Source of the DNA: Streptomyces kronopolitis
GTDB taxonomy: Bacteria > Actinomycetota > Actinomycetes > Streptomycetales > Streptomycetaceae
Assembly (NCBI RefSeq): GCF_014646275.1
Contig: NZ_BMND01000017.1
Span: forward strand, 1 to 64,000
DNA length: 64,000 nucleotides
Direction of reading: 5' to 3'
A program made the translations under genes and the position numbers. The notes under the pieces are model-generated. The model did no database searches. It worked only from the letters and a program-made list of their open reading frames with translations, and was not told the origin of the DNA. Every line of letters begins with the position of its first letter. Position 1 is the stretch's first letter. This document shows, in pieces, positions 36,802-44,871 of this stretch.

Positions 36802-37572
36802 ATGACCGCGCCCGCCGACCGCCCGCCCGCCCCGCCCCCGGGGCGCACCCCGCTGCGCGCCGTCCTCTGGGACGTCGACGACACCCTCTTCGACTACTCC
36901 GGGTCGGACCGCGCCGGCGTGCTGCGGCACCTGCGGGCCGAAGGGCTGCTGGCGGCGTACGGCGGCGAGGAGGCGGCCCTCACGCGCTGGCGCCACGCCA
37001 TGGAGACCGAGTTCGCCCGCTTCCTCACCGGCGAACTCGGGTTCCTCGATCACCGCAGGGCACGCGCCCGGACGTTCCTGGACCGCCCCCTGTCCGACGC
37101 CGAGGCGGACGCCTGGTTCGGCCGGTACGTCACCCACTACGAGGCCTGCTGGACGCTCTTCCCCGACGCGCTGCCCGCGCTCCGGGCGCTGACCCCGCTG
37201 GTACGGCAGGCGGTGCTGTCCAACGCCGCCACCGCCAACCAGGAGCGCAAGCTGGCCGCCCTGGGCATCCGGGAGCGCTTCGAGGCGGTGCTCTGCGCCG
37301 ACGAACTGGGGCACGCCAAGCCCGCCGCCGAGGCGTTCGGCGGTGCCTGTCAGGCGCTCGGCCTAACGCCCCCCGAGGTCCTCTACGTCGGCGACAAGCT
37401 CGACATCGACGCGCTCGGCGCCCGGGACGCGGGCCTGGCCGCCGTATGGCTGGACCGGACAGCGGGCGGAGAGGAGCCGCCGGAGGGGGTGCGCAGGATC
37501 GCGGGTCTGGCGGAGCTCCCCGAGCTGTTGCGCGCAGTTACCGGTTTTGGTGCGCCGTCCACGATCAGGTAA
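36802..37572 (+). CDS. HAD-family hydrolase (subfamily IA)
   Basis: This 256-residue phosphatase-like protein has HAD motif I VLWDVDDTLFDYSG (nucleophile and acid Asp near residue 26), a helical cap, motif II VLSNAATAN, motif III lysine in GHAKPAAEAFG, and motif IV YVGDKLDIDALGARDAG. The pattern resembles nucleotidases of the YjjG/YfnB group, but the substrate cannot be assigned. The ATG at 36802 follows GGAAGG. A GC-only palindrome (37636-37649) follows the gene before the tRNA cluster. Confidence 0.88.
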   Translation: MTAPADRPPAPPPGRTPLRAVLWDVDDTLFDYSGSDRAGVLRHLRAEGLLAAYGGEEAALTRWRHAMETEFARFLTGELGFLDHRRARARTFLDRPLSDAEADAWFGRYVTHYEACWTLFPDALPALRALTPLVRQAVLSNAATANQERKLAALGIRERFEAVLCADELGHAKPAAEAFGGACQALGLTPPEVLYVGDKLDIDALGARDAGLAAVWLDRTAGGEEPPEGVRRIAGLAELPELLRAVTGFGAPSTIR

Positions 37573-37660
37573 TGTTCTTCCTGCGCCGCCCGAGAGGGCC
37601 GAAAGGCCGGGCCGGGAAGCGCAGATCAAATCAAGCCCCCCGCGGGGGGTTACGTTTTGA

Positions 37661-37732
37661 TGGCCTATGGTGTAATTGGCAGCACGACGGTTTCTGGTTC
37701 CGTTAGTCTAGGTTCGAGTCCTGGTAGGCCAG
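37661..37732 (+). tRNA. tRNA-Gln (CTG anticodon)
   Basis: A 72-nt cloverleaf: acceptor arms TGGCCTA / TAGGCCA, anticodon loop TTCTGGT, T arm GGTTCGAGTCC. CCA is not encoded. The first anticodon-stem pair next to the loop is T-T, unlike the second copy. Confidence 0.93.
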
Positions 37733-37772
37733 CTCGCAGAGCTCATCTGCACCGCAGAGTCTCTCTGCACAC

Positions 37773-37845
37773 GCCCCCGTTGTGTAGCGGCCTAGCACGC
37801 CGCCCTCTCAAGGCGGTAGCGCCGGTTCGAATCCGGTCGGGGGTA
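37773..37845 (+). tRNA. tRNA-Glu (CTC anticodon), copy 1
   Basis: A 73-nt cloverleaf: acceptor GCCCCCG / CGGGGGT, anticodon loop CTCTCAA between CCGCC and GGCGG, T arm GGTTCGAATCC. Identical to the other two tRNA-Glu copies in the cluster. Confidence 0.95.
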
Positions 37846-37907
37846 CAGATCCTTCCCAGGGGGACAGTCCGGGTCGCACCCACTGTCGTTCATGCAGGAT
37901 CGCTAGG

Positions 37908-37980
37908 GCCCCCGTTGTGTAGCGGCCTAGCACGCCGCCCTCTCAAGGCGGTAGCGCCGGTTCGAATCCGGTCGGGGGTA
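37908..37980 (+). tRNA. tRNA-Glu (CTC anticodon), copy 2
   Basis: Identical 73-nt sequence to copy 1, 62 bp further on. Confidence 0.95.
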
Positions 37981-37996
37981 CTGGTCTAAACCACCA

Positions 37997-38068
37997 TGGG
38001 CTATGGTGTAATTGGCAGCACGAGTGATTCTGGTTCATTTAGTCTAGGTTCGAGTCCTGGTAGCCCAG
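37997..38068 (+). tRNA. tRNA-Gln (CTG anticodon), copy 2
   Basis: A 72-nt cloverleaf: acceptor TGGGCTA / TAGCCCA, anticodon stem AGTGA / TCATT around TTCTGGT. It differs from the first tRNA-Gln in the acceptor and anticodon stems but keeps the loops. Confidence 0.93.
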
Positions 38069-38108
38069 CGCAGCGTGTCCTCGGACAGGCTCAACTGCAG
38101 GAAAACTT

Positions 38109-38181
38109 GCCCCCGTTGTGTAGCGGCCTAGCACGCCGCCCTCTCAAGGCGGTAGCGCCGGTTCGAATCCGGTCGGGGGTA
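38109..38181 (+). tRNA. tRNA-Glu (CTC anticodon), copy 3
   Basis: Third identical 73-nt tRNA-Glu, immediately followed by a terminator. Confidence 0.95.
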
Positions 38182-38187
38182 CAGAGA

Positions 38188-38220
38188 AAAGAGCCCCCCG
38201 CTTCATGCGGGGGGCTCTTT
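38188..38220 (+). terminator. terminator of the tRNA cluster
   Basis: AAAGAGCCCCCCGC / GCGGGGGGCTCTTT arms with a TTCAT loop; strong intrinsic-type structure ending in TTT, 6 bp after the last tRNA. Confidence 0.88.
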
Positions 38221-38761
38221 CGTGTCAACTGCCGCTTCCGGAGCGCCGGTTGGGCTCCCGCCGTCGTTCTGCCTCCGCCCTGGTGTTGCCCAGCCGTTGT
38301 CCTGCCGCCGCCCCGGCCTTCGTCGGACGGCGTGCGCACTCCGCGAGCGGATCCGGATTCAGGGACGGGGCCAGGGTGGTGAGTTGGGCCACCGCGGCGG
38401 TTCGTTGGCGGCGCGCCCGGGGCGACGGCCGTCGGGGGGAGAGTTCCCGTCGGACTGTGGGCCGTGGGGGAGTGGTTTCACGGCGACGGCCGGGTGGGGG
38501 CGCCGGCTCGACGGGGTGTCCTCGACGGCGGCCGGTACCTCTCAGGGTGAGCTGCGGGCTCCGCGGATGATCTTTGGCGGGTGGCGCCGAGGCTCCGCAT
38601 GATCAAGGAGTCGGCCCGCGGCCGGGGCGGCGCGCACCGGCCGCCCCCCGCCCGTCGCGGACAGCGGGTCCCGGGGCGGCAACCCAAGCGGCCCCAGCAG
38701 CCTGAGTCGCCCCGGCGGCCCCGTCCCACGAGGTGGCGCGGGACGGGCCTCCGGGAGCGTC
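38221..38761. other. 540-bp region with no supported gene
   Basis: Between the tRNA terminator and the convergent ndgR stop codon no open frame shows recognisable protein sequence. The frames present are Arg/Gly/Pro-rich in the way expected of random high-GC DNA. It may be decayed coding DNA, but I found no remnant I could name. Confidence 0.55.
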
Positions 38762-39478
38762 TCAGCCGCTGCGGCGCAGGCCCTCGGAGAGGCGGGCCGC
38801 CGCGTCGATGACCGCCTGGGCGTGCATCCGGCCGGGATGGCGGGTCAGCCGCTCGATCGGGCCGGAGACCGAGACGGAGGCCACCACGCGGTTGGAGGGG
38901 CCGCGTACCGGCGCGGAGACCGAGGCCACGCCCGGCTCCCGCTCGCCGATCGACTGGGCCCAGCCGCGGCGCCGTACGCCGGACAGCGCGGTGGCCGTGA
39001 AGCGGGCGCCCTGCAGGCCGCGGTGCAGCCGCTCGGGCTCCTCCCAGGCCATCAGGATCTGGGCGGCCGAGCCGGCCTTCATGGGGAGCGTGGAGCCGAC
39101 CGGGACGGTGTCCCGCAGTCCGGACAGCCGTTCCGCCGCCGCCACGCAGATCCGCATGTCGCCCTGCCGGCGATAGAGCTGCGCGCTCTCGCCGGTCACA
39201 TCGCGCAGATGCGTGAGCACCGGTCCCGCCGTGGCCAGCAGCCGGTCCTCGCCGGCCGCCGCGGCCAGCTCGGAGAGCCGCGGGCCCAGGATGAACCGGC
39301 CCTGCATGTCCCTCGCCACCATCCGGTGGTGTTCCAGTGCCACGGCCAGACGGTGGGCCGTGGGCCGTGCGAGCCCTGTCGCCGCGACCAGCCCGGCGAG
39401 GGTGGCCGGACCGGACTCCAGGGCACTCAAAACCAGAGCTGCCTTGTCGAGAACGCCGACGCCGCTAGAGTTGTCCAT
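38762..39478 (-). CDS. ndgR: IclR-family regulator NdgR
   Basis: This 238-residue regulator has an N-terminal winged helix-turn-helix (VLDKAALVLSALESGPATLA, ATGLARPTAHRLAVALEHHR; residues 8-60) and a C-terminal IclR effector domain. NdgR controls amino acid metabolism, including leucine synthesis, and influences antibiotic production in Streptomyces. Here it diverges from leuC, its known type of target, across a 175-bp promoter with a TCACA-N-TGTGA palindrome. The ATG at 39478 matches the usual MDNSSGVGVLDKA N-terminus and length. Confidence 0.93.
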   Translation of the reverse strand: MDNSSGVGVLDKAALVLSALESGPATLAGLVAATGLARPTAHRLAVALEHHRMVARDMQGRFILGPRLSELAAAAGEDRLLATAGPVLTHLRDVTGESAQLYRRQGDMRICVAAAERLSGLRDTVPVGSTLPMKAGSAAQILMAWEEPERLHRGLQGARFTATALSGVRRRGWAQSIGEREPGVASVSAPVRGPSNRVVASVSVSGPIERLTRHPGRMHAQAVIDAAARLSEGLRRSG

Positions 39479-39495
39479 GCAACGATATTCGCGTC

Positions 39496-39506
39496 TCACA
39501 CTGTGA
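39496..39506. promoter_or_regulatory. candidate NdgR operator in ndgR-leuC promoter
   Basis: TCACACTGTGA is a perfect palindrome around a central C, located 18 bp upstream of the ndgR start codon. IclR-family regulators bind short palindromes in divergent promoters, so autoregulation plus leuCD control is likely. Confidence 0.55.
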
Positions 39507-39653
39507 AACGCAAGTTCAATTTTCCGGGGAAGTCGTCAATCTGTAGGTGTGGCCCTGTACCAGGGCCCGGCGTACGGCCCGGCAGGGGGATATCTGCGGG
39601 CATCGCGCCACGGACGAGTAAGGCCGGCACTGCGGCCGGCCGGAGGGAAAGCG

Positions 39654-41096
39654 ATGGGACGGACACTCGCGGAGAAGGTCTGGGACGACCATGTCGTCCG
39701 GCGCGCGGAAGGCGAGCCCGACCTTCTCTTCATCGATCTGCACCTGCTGCACGAGGTCACCAGCCCGCAGGCGTTCGACGGTCTCCGCAAGGCCGGCCGC
39801 CAGGTGCGCCGTACGGACCTGACCATCGCCACCGAGGATCACAACACCCCGACCCTCGACATCGACAAGCCGATCGCCGACCCGGTCTCGCGCACCCAGC
39901 TGGAGACGCTGCGCAAGAACTGCGCCGAGTTCGGGGTCCGGCTGCACCCGCTGGGCGATGTCGAGCAGGGCGTTGTCCACGTCGTGGGACCGCAGTTGGG
40001 ACTGACCCAGCCCGGCACCACCGTGGTCTGCGGTGACAGCCACACCTCCACCCACGGAGCCTTCGGCGCGCTGGCGTTCGGCATCGGCACCAGCCAGGTC
40101 GAGCACGTGCTGGCCACCCAGACGCTGCCGCTGGCCCCGTTCAAGACCATGGCGATCACCGTCGACGGCGAGCTGCCCGACGGGGTGACGGCCAAGGACC
40201 TGATCCTGGCGATCATCGCCCGGATCGGCACCGGCGGCGGCCAGGGCTACGTCCTGGAATACCGCGGCCGGGCCATCGAGCAGCTCTCGATGGAAGCCCG
40301 GATGACCATCTGCAACATGTCGATCGAGGCGGGCGCCCGGGCCGGCATGATCGCCCCCGACCGGACCACCTTCGACTACCTCCAGGGGCGCGACCACGCC
40401 CCCCGGGGCGAGGACTGGGACGCCGCGGTCGCGTACTGGGAGACGCTGCGCACCGACGACGACGCGGTCTTCGACGCCGAGGTCTACATCGACGCCTCCG
40501 AACTGGCCCCGTTCGTCACCTGGGGCACCAACCCGGGCCAGGGCGCGCCGCTTTCGGCAGCCGTCCCCGACCCGGCTTCGTACGAGGACGCCTCGGAGCG
40601 CCACGCCGCCGAAAAGGCCCTGGAGTACATGGGGTTGACGGCCGGGCAGCCGCTGCGCGACATCAAGGTGGACACCGTCTTCGTAGGTTCGTGCACCAAC
40701 GGCCGGATCGAGGACCTGCGCTCCGCGGCCGCGATCCTGGAGGGCCGCCGGGTCGCCGACGACGTGCGGATGCTCATCGTCCCCGGCTCGGTCCGGGTCT
40801 CCCTGGAGGCGGTCGCCGAGGGCCTGGACAAGGTCTTCACCGCGGCCGGCGCCGAATGGCGGCACGCGGGCTGCTCGATGTGCCTGGGCATGAACCCCGA
40901 CCAGCTGGCGCCCGGCGAGCGCTCCGCGTCCACCTCGAACCGCAACTTCGAGGGCCGGCAGGGCAAGGGCGGCCGCACCCACCTGGTCTCGCCGCAGGTC
41001 GCCGCCGCAACGGCGGTTCTCGGCCATCTGGCCTCACCGGCCGACCTGTCCTCGGCCGCCGGCCAGTCCGACGTCGCCACGCCCGCGGGAGTCTGA
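39654..41096 (+). CDS. leuC: 3-isopropylmalate dehydratase large subunit
   Basis: This 480-residue aconitase-family subunit binds the [4Fe-4S] cluster that isomerises 2- to 3-isopropylmalate in leucine synthesis. Cluster cysteines are visible in VFVGSCTNGR (near residue 347) and HAGCSMCLGMN (near residue 405-410). Other signatures are CGDSHTSTHGAFGALAFGIG near residue 130 and IATEDHNTPTLD. The ATG at 39654 follows GGAGGGA; longer frames lack a site. leuD follows 3 bp later, forming one operon with the divergent NdgR regulator. Confidence 0.95.
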   Translation: MGRTLAEKVWDDHVVRRAEGEPDLLFIDLHLLHEVTSPQAFDGLRKAGRQVRRTDLTIATEDHNTPTLDIDKPIADPVSRTQLETLRKNCAEFGVRLHPLGDVEQGVVHVVGPQLGLTQPGTTVVCGDSHTSTHGAFGALAFGIGTSQVEHVLATQTLPLAPFKTMAITVDGELPDGVTAKDLILAIIARIGTGGGQGYVLEYRGRAIEQLSMEARMTICNMSIEAGARAGMIAPDRTTFDYLQGRDHAPRGEDWDAAVAYWETLRTDDDAVFDAEVYIDASELAPFVTWGTNPGQGAPLSAAVPDPASYEDASERHAAEKALEYMGLTAGQPLRDIKVDTVFVGSCTNGRIEDLRSAAAILEGRRVADDVRMLIVPGSVRVSLEAVAEGLDKVFTAAGAEWRHAGCSMCLGMNPDQLAPGERSASTSNRNFEGRQGKGGRTHLVSPQVAAATAVLGHLASPADLSSAAGQSDVATPAGV

Positions 41097-41099
41097 ACC

Positions 41100-41693
41100 A
41101 TGGAAGCCTTCACCACCCACACCGGCCGGGCCGTCCCGCTGCGCCGCAGCAATGTCGACACCGACCAGATCATCCCTGCTCACTGGCTCAAGAAGGTCAC
41201 CCGCGACGGGTTCGAGGACGGGCTGTTCGAGGCCTGGCGCAAGGACCCGGAGTTCGTGCTCAACCAGGAGCGGTACCAGGGCGCCACGGTGCTGGTCGCC
41301 GGGCCCGACTTCGGCACCGGCTCCTCACGTGAGCACGCCGTCTGGGCGCTGCAGAACTACGGCTTCAAGGCCGTCATCTCCTCGCGCTTCGCGGACATCT
41401 TCCGCGGCAACTCGCTCAAGAACGGGTTGCTGACGGTGGTCCTGCCCCAGGAGACCGTCGACCGCCTCCAGCGGCTGGTGGAGGCCGACCCGGCCGCCGA
41501 GGTGACCGTCGACCTGGTCGGCAGGGAGGTCCGGGCCGAGGGCGTCAGCGCCGGTTTCGAGCTGGACGAGAATGCGCGTTGGCGCCTCCTGGAGGGGCTG
41601 GACGACATCAGCCTCACCCTTCGGGAGGAGTCCTCCATCGTGGAGTACGAGGCGAACAGGCCGTCGTTCACACCGCGTACCCTCGAGGTCTGA
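41100..41693 (+). CDS. leuD: 3-isopropylmalate dehydratase small subunit
   Basis: This 197-residue subunit pairs with LeuC. It has the swivel-domain motifs VPLRRSNVDTDQIIPAHWL near residue 12, ATVLVAGPDFGTGSSREHAVWALQ near residue 59 (split here only by description), and SSRFADIFRGNSLKNGLL near residue 95. It starts 3 bp after leuC. A T-run terminator overlaps its stop codon. Confidence 0.95.
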   Translation: MEAFTTHTGRAVPLRRSNVDTDQIIPAHWLKKVTRDGFEDGLFEAWRKDPEFVLNQERYQGATVLVAGPDFGTGSSREHAVWALQNYGFKAVISSRFADIFRGNSLKNGLLTVVLPQETVDRLQRLVEADPAAEVTVDLVGREVRAEGVSAGFELDENARWRLLEGLDDISLTLREESSIVEYEANRPSFTPRTLEV

Positions 41694-41705
41694 CCTCGGG
41701 TTTTT
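41681..41705 (+). terminator. terminator overlapping the leuD stop
   Basis: The hairpin CTCGAGG-TCTGA-CCTCGGG includes the leuD stop codon and is followed by TTTTT. Terminating ribosomes could influence its folding. Confidence 0.65.
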
Positions 41706-41828
41706 GGCTCAAAGCGTTATTGCGTACGATGCGCCCCCTGTGCAGTTGGCAGGGGGCGCATCGCTGCGTCGGGGCCGCCGTTGAGGCCCCGTGAAGCGAC
41801 AACTCGCCGCAGATGGCACAATTAGCGC

Positions 41829-42074
41829 ATGGAACGCGACGACCAACTCGAGCTCTACGGAGTTGTCGCCGACCGGCTCAAGGTCGCACACGCAAGAGTG
41901 CGGACACTGCAAGTCCCGGAGGGCGTACGGATGGCGCTGACCCGGAAGCTGCTCGTCATCACGGCCGCGGCTAAACACGATCTTGCGGACGCGGCAAGGC
42001 GTCTGGAGTGGTTCACAGCTGACCTCGACGAAGGTCGTTATCCCGAAGATGTGCACGCCGACGGAAGTCCGTGA
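41829..42074 (+). CDS. conserved hypothetical small protein (81 aa)
   Basis: This 81-residue protein starts at ATG 41829 with MERDDQLELYGVVADRLKVA. It is predicted to be largely helical and charged, with one longer helix (MALTRKLLVITAAAKHDLAD). It has no signal peptide or known motif. It lies between leuD and the HU gene, a conserved Streptomyces arrangement in my recollection. Function unknown. Confidence 0.7.
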   Translation: MERDDQLELYGVVADRLKVAHARVRTLQVPEGVRMALTRKLLVITAAAKHDLADAARRLEWFTADLDEGRYPEDVHADGSP

Positions 42075-42119
42075 AGGTCGACTTCGTTGCGGCACAAGGG
42101 TGATTAGCCCGTTTCGTGT

Positions 42120-42148
42120 TTGATTTGCGGTATATATCTGCCTAACGT
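42120..42148 (+). promoter_or_regulatory. hupS promoter
   Basis: TTGATT (42120-42125) and TAACGT (42143-42148) are 17 bp apart, with an AT-rich spacer unusual for this DNA. This gives a leader of about 45 nt before the GTG. Confidence 0.6.
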
Positions 42149-42199
42149 GCGAAAAAGCTTGGAAACTTTCCTTCCAGCAATGTCTCCGAAGGGGAAGAC

Positions 42200-42856
42200 G
42201 TGAACAAGGCGCAGCTCGTAGAAGCCATTGCCGACAAGCTCGGCGGCCGCCAGAACGCCGCGGACGCGGTGGACGCCGTACTGGACGCAATCGTCCGTTC
42301 CGTGGTCTCCGGCGACCGTGTTTCGGTCACCGGATTCGGTTCGTTCGAGAAGGTCGACCGCCCCGCCCGCTACGCCCGCAACCCGCAGACGGGTGAGCGC
42401 GTGCGGGTCAAGAAGACCTCGGTGCCGCGTTTCCGCGCCGGACAGGGCTTCAAGGACCTGGTGAGCGGTTCGAAGAAGCTCCCCAAGGGCGGCGAGGTCT
42501 CCGTCAAGAAGGCGCCCAAGGGCAGCCTGACCGGCGGTACGGCCATCAAGAAGGCCGCGGCGAAGAAGGCCACCGCCAAGAAGGCCGCCGCCAAGAAGAC
42601 GACCACGGCCAAGAAGGCCGCGGCGAAGAAGACCACGGCGGCGAAGAAGGCCACCGCGAAGAAGACCACGGCCAAGAAGACGACGGCGAAGAAGACCGCC
42701 GCCAAGAAGGCCACCACGGCCAAGAAGACCACCGCCAAGAAGGCCACGGCGAAGAAGACCGCCCCCGCCAAGAAGGCGACGGCGAAGAAGGCCCCGGCGA
42801 AGAAGGCCACGGCGCGCAAGACCACCGCCAAGAAGACCACCGCCCGCAAGCGGTAA
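42200..42856 (+). CDS. hupS: HU-family nucleoid protein with lysine-rich tail (HupS)
   Basis: This 218-residue protein has a canonical HU domain (residues 1-93: MNKAQLVEAIADKLGGRQNA, VTGFGSFEKVDRPARYARNP, VPRFRAGQGFKDLV) and a C-terminal tail of about 110 residues made of KKATA/KKTTA/KKAAA repeats, resembling histone H1. In Streptomyces HupS compacts spore nucleoids. The GTG start is 15 nt after GAAGGGGAAG. The repeat DNA is low in complexity and prone to length change, but frame and stop are intact. Confidence 0.93.
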   Translation: MNKAQLVEAIADKLGGRQNAADAVDAVLDAIVRSVVSGDRVSVTGFGSFEKVDRPARYARNPQTGERVRVKKTSVPRFRAGQGFKDLVSGSKKLPKGGEVSVKKAPKGSLTGGTAIKKAAAKKATAKKAAAKKTTTAKKAAAKKTTAAKKATAKKTTAKKTTAKKTAAKKATTAKKTTAKKATAKKTAPAKKATAKKAPAKKATARKTTAKKTTARKR

Positions 42857-42879
42857 TTCGGCATCGACGGTGCACGCGC

Positions 42880-42911
42880 CGGGCCGGTCTCCCTTCGGGG
42901 AGCCCGGCCCG
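42880..42911 (+). terminator. terminator after hupS
   Basis: CGGGCCGGTCTCCC / GGGAGCCCGGCCCG arms around a stable TTCG tetraloop, with minor mismatches, 24 bp after the stop. Confidence 0.7.
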
Positions 42912-42944
42912 CGGTGCGTCCGGGGGCCGTCTAGGCTCTCTTCC

Positions 42945-43148
42945 ATGCAGGCCACCGCGTACACCTACGACTCCGAGACCCGCTCCGGCAGCGTGCTGCT
43001 GGACGACGGCACCCCGCTGCCCTTCGACGCGGCGGCCTTCGACGCCGGCGGGCTGCTGCTGCTGCGCCCCGGTCAGCGGGTCCGTATCGACGTCACCGGC
43101 GGCGGCGACGAGCGGCGCATCGCGCTGATCACGCTCCAGACGCTCTGA
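42945..43148 (+). CDS. small conserved hypothetical protein (67 aa)
   Basis: This 67-residue protein (MQATAYTYDSETRSGSVLLD...) is predicted to be all beta and ends GDERRIALITLQTL. The pattern of a short beta barrel with RPGQRVRIDV resembles a cold-shock-like OB fold, although the usual RNP motifs are not evident. Start is ATG 42945. Its 3' end overlaps the convergent cofC gene by 20 bp. Function unknown. Confidence 0.7.
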   Translation: MQATAYTYDSETRSGSVLLDDGTPLPFDAAAFDAGGLLLLRPGQRVRIDVTGGGDERRIALITLQTL

Positions 43149-43863
43149 CCTGCGGCGGCCGCGGCCGCCCCGGATCCGCTGAGGGACCGTCCCCGGCAGC
43201 CCCGCCGGCGAGGCGGGGGGCCTGGAGCGCCGTGTGCGGGCCCACCCCCAGCGCCAGCGCGGCCCGCAGGTCCTCGGCGGTGTCCACGTCCCGGCGCACC
43301 GAGGGCGCCCGGTGCGCGGTGAGCTCCCGGGCCCCCGACGCCAGGTGGCGGGCCCGCGACGCACCCCCGAATGCCGGTTCCAATTCCGCGCCGGAAGTCG
43401 CGGTCAGAAGTGTTGTCCCGATATCCGCCGCATCCGCGAGAAATGCGCGGGGGAATTGCGAAGCGGAATGGAGCACCAGTTCCAGTTCGGCGGGGCGCAG
43501 CGCCGGCAGATCGGCGTTCAGCGCGGCCAGCGGCGCGCCCGGGCGGCGTGCCCGGACCGCGTCCGCGCCGTGGGCCAGCGCGGCGTTGAGCCCCCGGGCC
43601 GGTGTGTCGGCGACGACGCGCGCGCCCAGGTGCGCCAGCCGCTCGCCGGCCAGCCGGTCATCCGTGACAACCACCACATCCCGGACGTTCGCGCAGGCCA
43701 GCGCCGCCGTCACGGTGTCGAGGGCGAAGGCGAGGGCCAGCCGGGGGCGGAACTCCTCGCCGGCGGCCCCGGAGAGCCTGCTCTTGGCGCGCACCAGCGG
43801 CTTCAGCGGCACCACCAGGCTCCATGCCGCCGCCGCCCCGCCCCGTACTCCGTCGCTTCGCAT
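43129..43863 (-). CDS. cofC: 2-phospho-L-lactate guanylyltransferase (CofC)
   Basis: This 244-residue nucleotidyltransferase activates 2-phospholactate or phosphoenolpyruvate with GTP for coenzyme F420 synthesis. Key motifs are the N-terminal LVVPLKPLVRAKSRLSGAAG with its nucleotide-binding lysines, VRDVVVVTDDRLAG, and LAALNADLPALRPAEL near residue 125. Start is taken at ATG 43863; an ATG three codons upstream (43872) is equally possible, with GGGGAGA near both. It diverges from plsC. It ends inside the 3' end of the convergent 67-residue gene. Confidence 0.88.
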   Translation of the reverse strand: MRSDGVRGGAAAAWSLVVPLKPLVRAKSRLSGAAGEEFRPRLALAFALDTVTAALACANVRDVVVVTDDRLAGERLAHLGARVVADTPARGLNAALAHGADAVRARRPGAPLAALNADLPALRPAELELVLHSASQFPRAFLADAADIGTTLLTATSGAELEPAFGGASRARHLASGARELTAHRAPSVRRDVDTAEDLRAALALGVGPHTALQAPRLAGGAAGDGPSADPGRPRPPQVRASGA

Positions 43864-44004
43864 CGGCGCCATTCTCCCCTGCTGCCGCCGCTCTCCAGGA
43901 GCGTCGGGGTTACGGTGTCCTCGACAGAGCGGGTACCTGGGGCGACACTTGTGCGGCTGCCGGCCCGCAGCAGCTTCACAGGTCCCCACAAGGAGGGTGT
44001 CCCA

Positions 44005-44871
44005 GTGTCCCGCCGCAGAATCGGCTTCTGGTACCGCTTGGCCGCGGTCATCTGCAAACCGCCGCTCTTGGTTCTGTTCAAGCGGGACTGGCGGGGAATG
44101 GAGCACATTCCGGCCGACAGCGGATTTATCACCGCGGTCAACCACAACTCGTATCTCGACCCGCTCTCCTATGCGCACTATCAGTACAACACCGGGCGGG
44201 TCCCGCGATTCCTGGCCAAGGCGGGCCTCTTCAAGAGCGGCTTTGTCGGCCTGATGATGCGCGGCACCGGGCAGATCCCCGTCTACCGGGAAACCACCGA
44301 CGCCGCCACCGCCTTCCGCGCCGCCGTCAGCGCCATCGAGAAGGGCGAATGCGTCGCCTTCTACCCCGAGGGCACCCTCACCCGCGACCCGGACCTGTGG
44401 CCCATGCAGGGCAAGACCGGTGCCGCGCGGGTGGCCCTGCTGACGAAGGCGCCGGTCATCCCCGTCGCGCAGTGGGGCGCCCAGGACGCGATGCCGCCCT
44501 ACGCCAAGGAGAAGAAGCTGCGCCTCCTGCCGCGCAAGACGCTGCGCGTGCAGGCGGGGCCACCGGTCGACCTGAGCGCGTTCTACGGCCAGGAGCCGAC
44601 CGCCGAGGTGCTGCGGGCCGTCACCGAGGTCATCATGGCCGCCGTCACCGAGCAGCTGGCCCTCCTGCGCGGCGAGCCCGCGCCGGCCGAACCGTACGAC
44701 TGGCGCAAGGCGGTCGCCCGCGAGCGCCGTGCCGCCCGGGAAGCCGCCAGGGCGGGCAAGGGCGCCGCGGCGGCCGCGGCCGGCGTCGGGCCGGCCGCCG
44801 CCCCCGAACCGGCCGTCGGCCCGCAGCAGGCCCGAAGCACCCAGCAGGCACAGGAGGATGAAAGCAAGTGA
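44005..44871 (+). CDS. plsC: 1-acyl-sn-glycerol-3-phosphate acyltransferase family protein
   Basis: This 288-residue membrane-associated acyltransferase makes phosphatidic acid precursors. Acyltransferase motif I NHNSYLD (HX4D) is near residue 49, the RGTGQIPVYRE motif near 85, and FYPEGTLTRD near 118. The C-terminal 50 residues are Ala-rich and extended. The GTG at 44005 follows AAGGAGGG. It overlaps gpsA by 4 bp (GTGA), joining two glycerolipid genes in one operon. Confidence 0.9.
   Translation: MSRRRIGFWYRLAAVICKPPLLVLFKRDWRGMEHIPADSGFITAVNHNSYLDPLSYAHYQYNTGRVPRFLAKAGLFKSGFVGLMMRGTGQIPVYRETTDAATAFRAAVSAIEKGECVAFYPEGTLTRDPDLWPMQGKTGAARVALLTKAPVIPVAQWGAQDAMPPYAKEKKLRLLPRKTLRVQAGPPVDLSAFYGQEPTAEVLRAVTEVIMAAVTEQLALLRGEPAPAEPYDWRKAVARERRAAREAARAGKGAAAAAAGVGPAAAPEPAVGPQQARSTQQAQEDESK

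Noticed and set aside
38222..38602. 126-codon frame after the tRNA cluster
   Set aside because: No homology that I recognise, low-complexity composition and no good ribosome site; reported as an empty region instead.
42540..42856. Short tandem repeats that could look like a CRISPR or VNTR locus
   Set aside because: They encode the lysine/alanine-rich tail of HupS and keep the reading frame; spacers are not unique.
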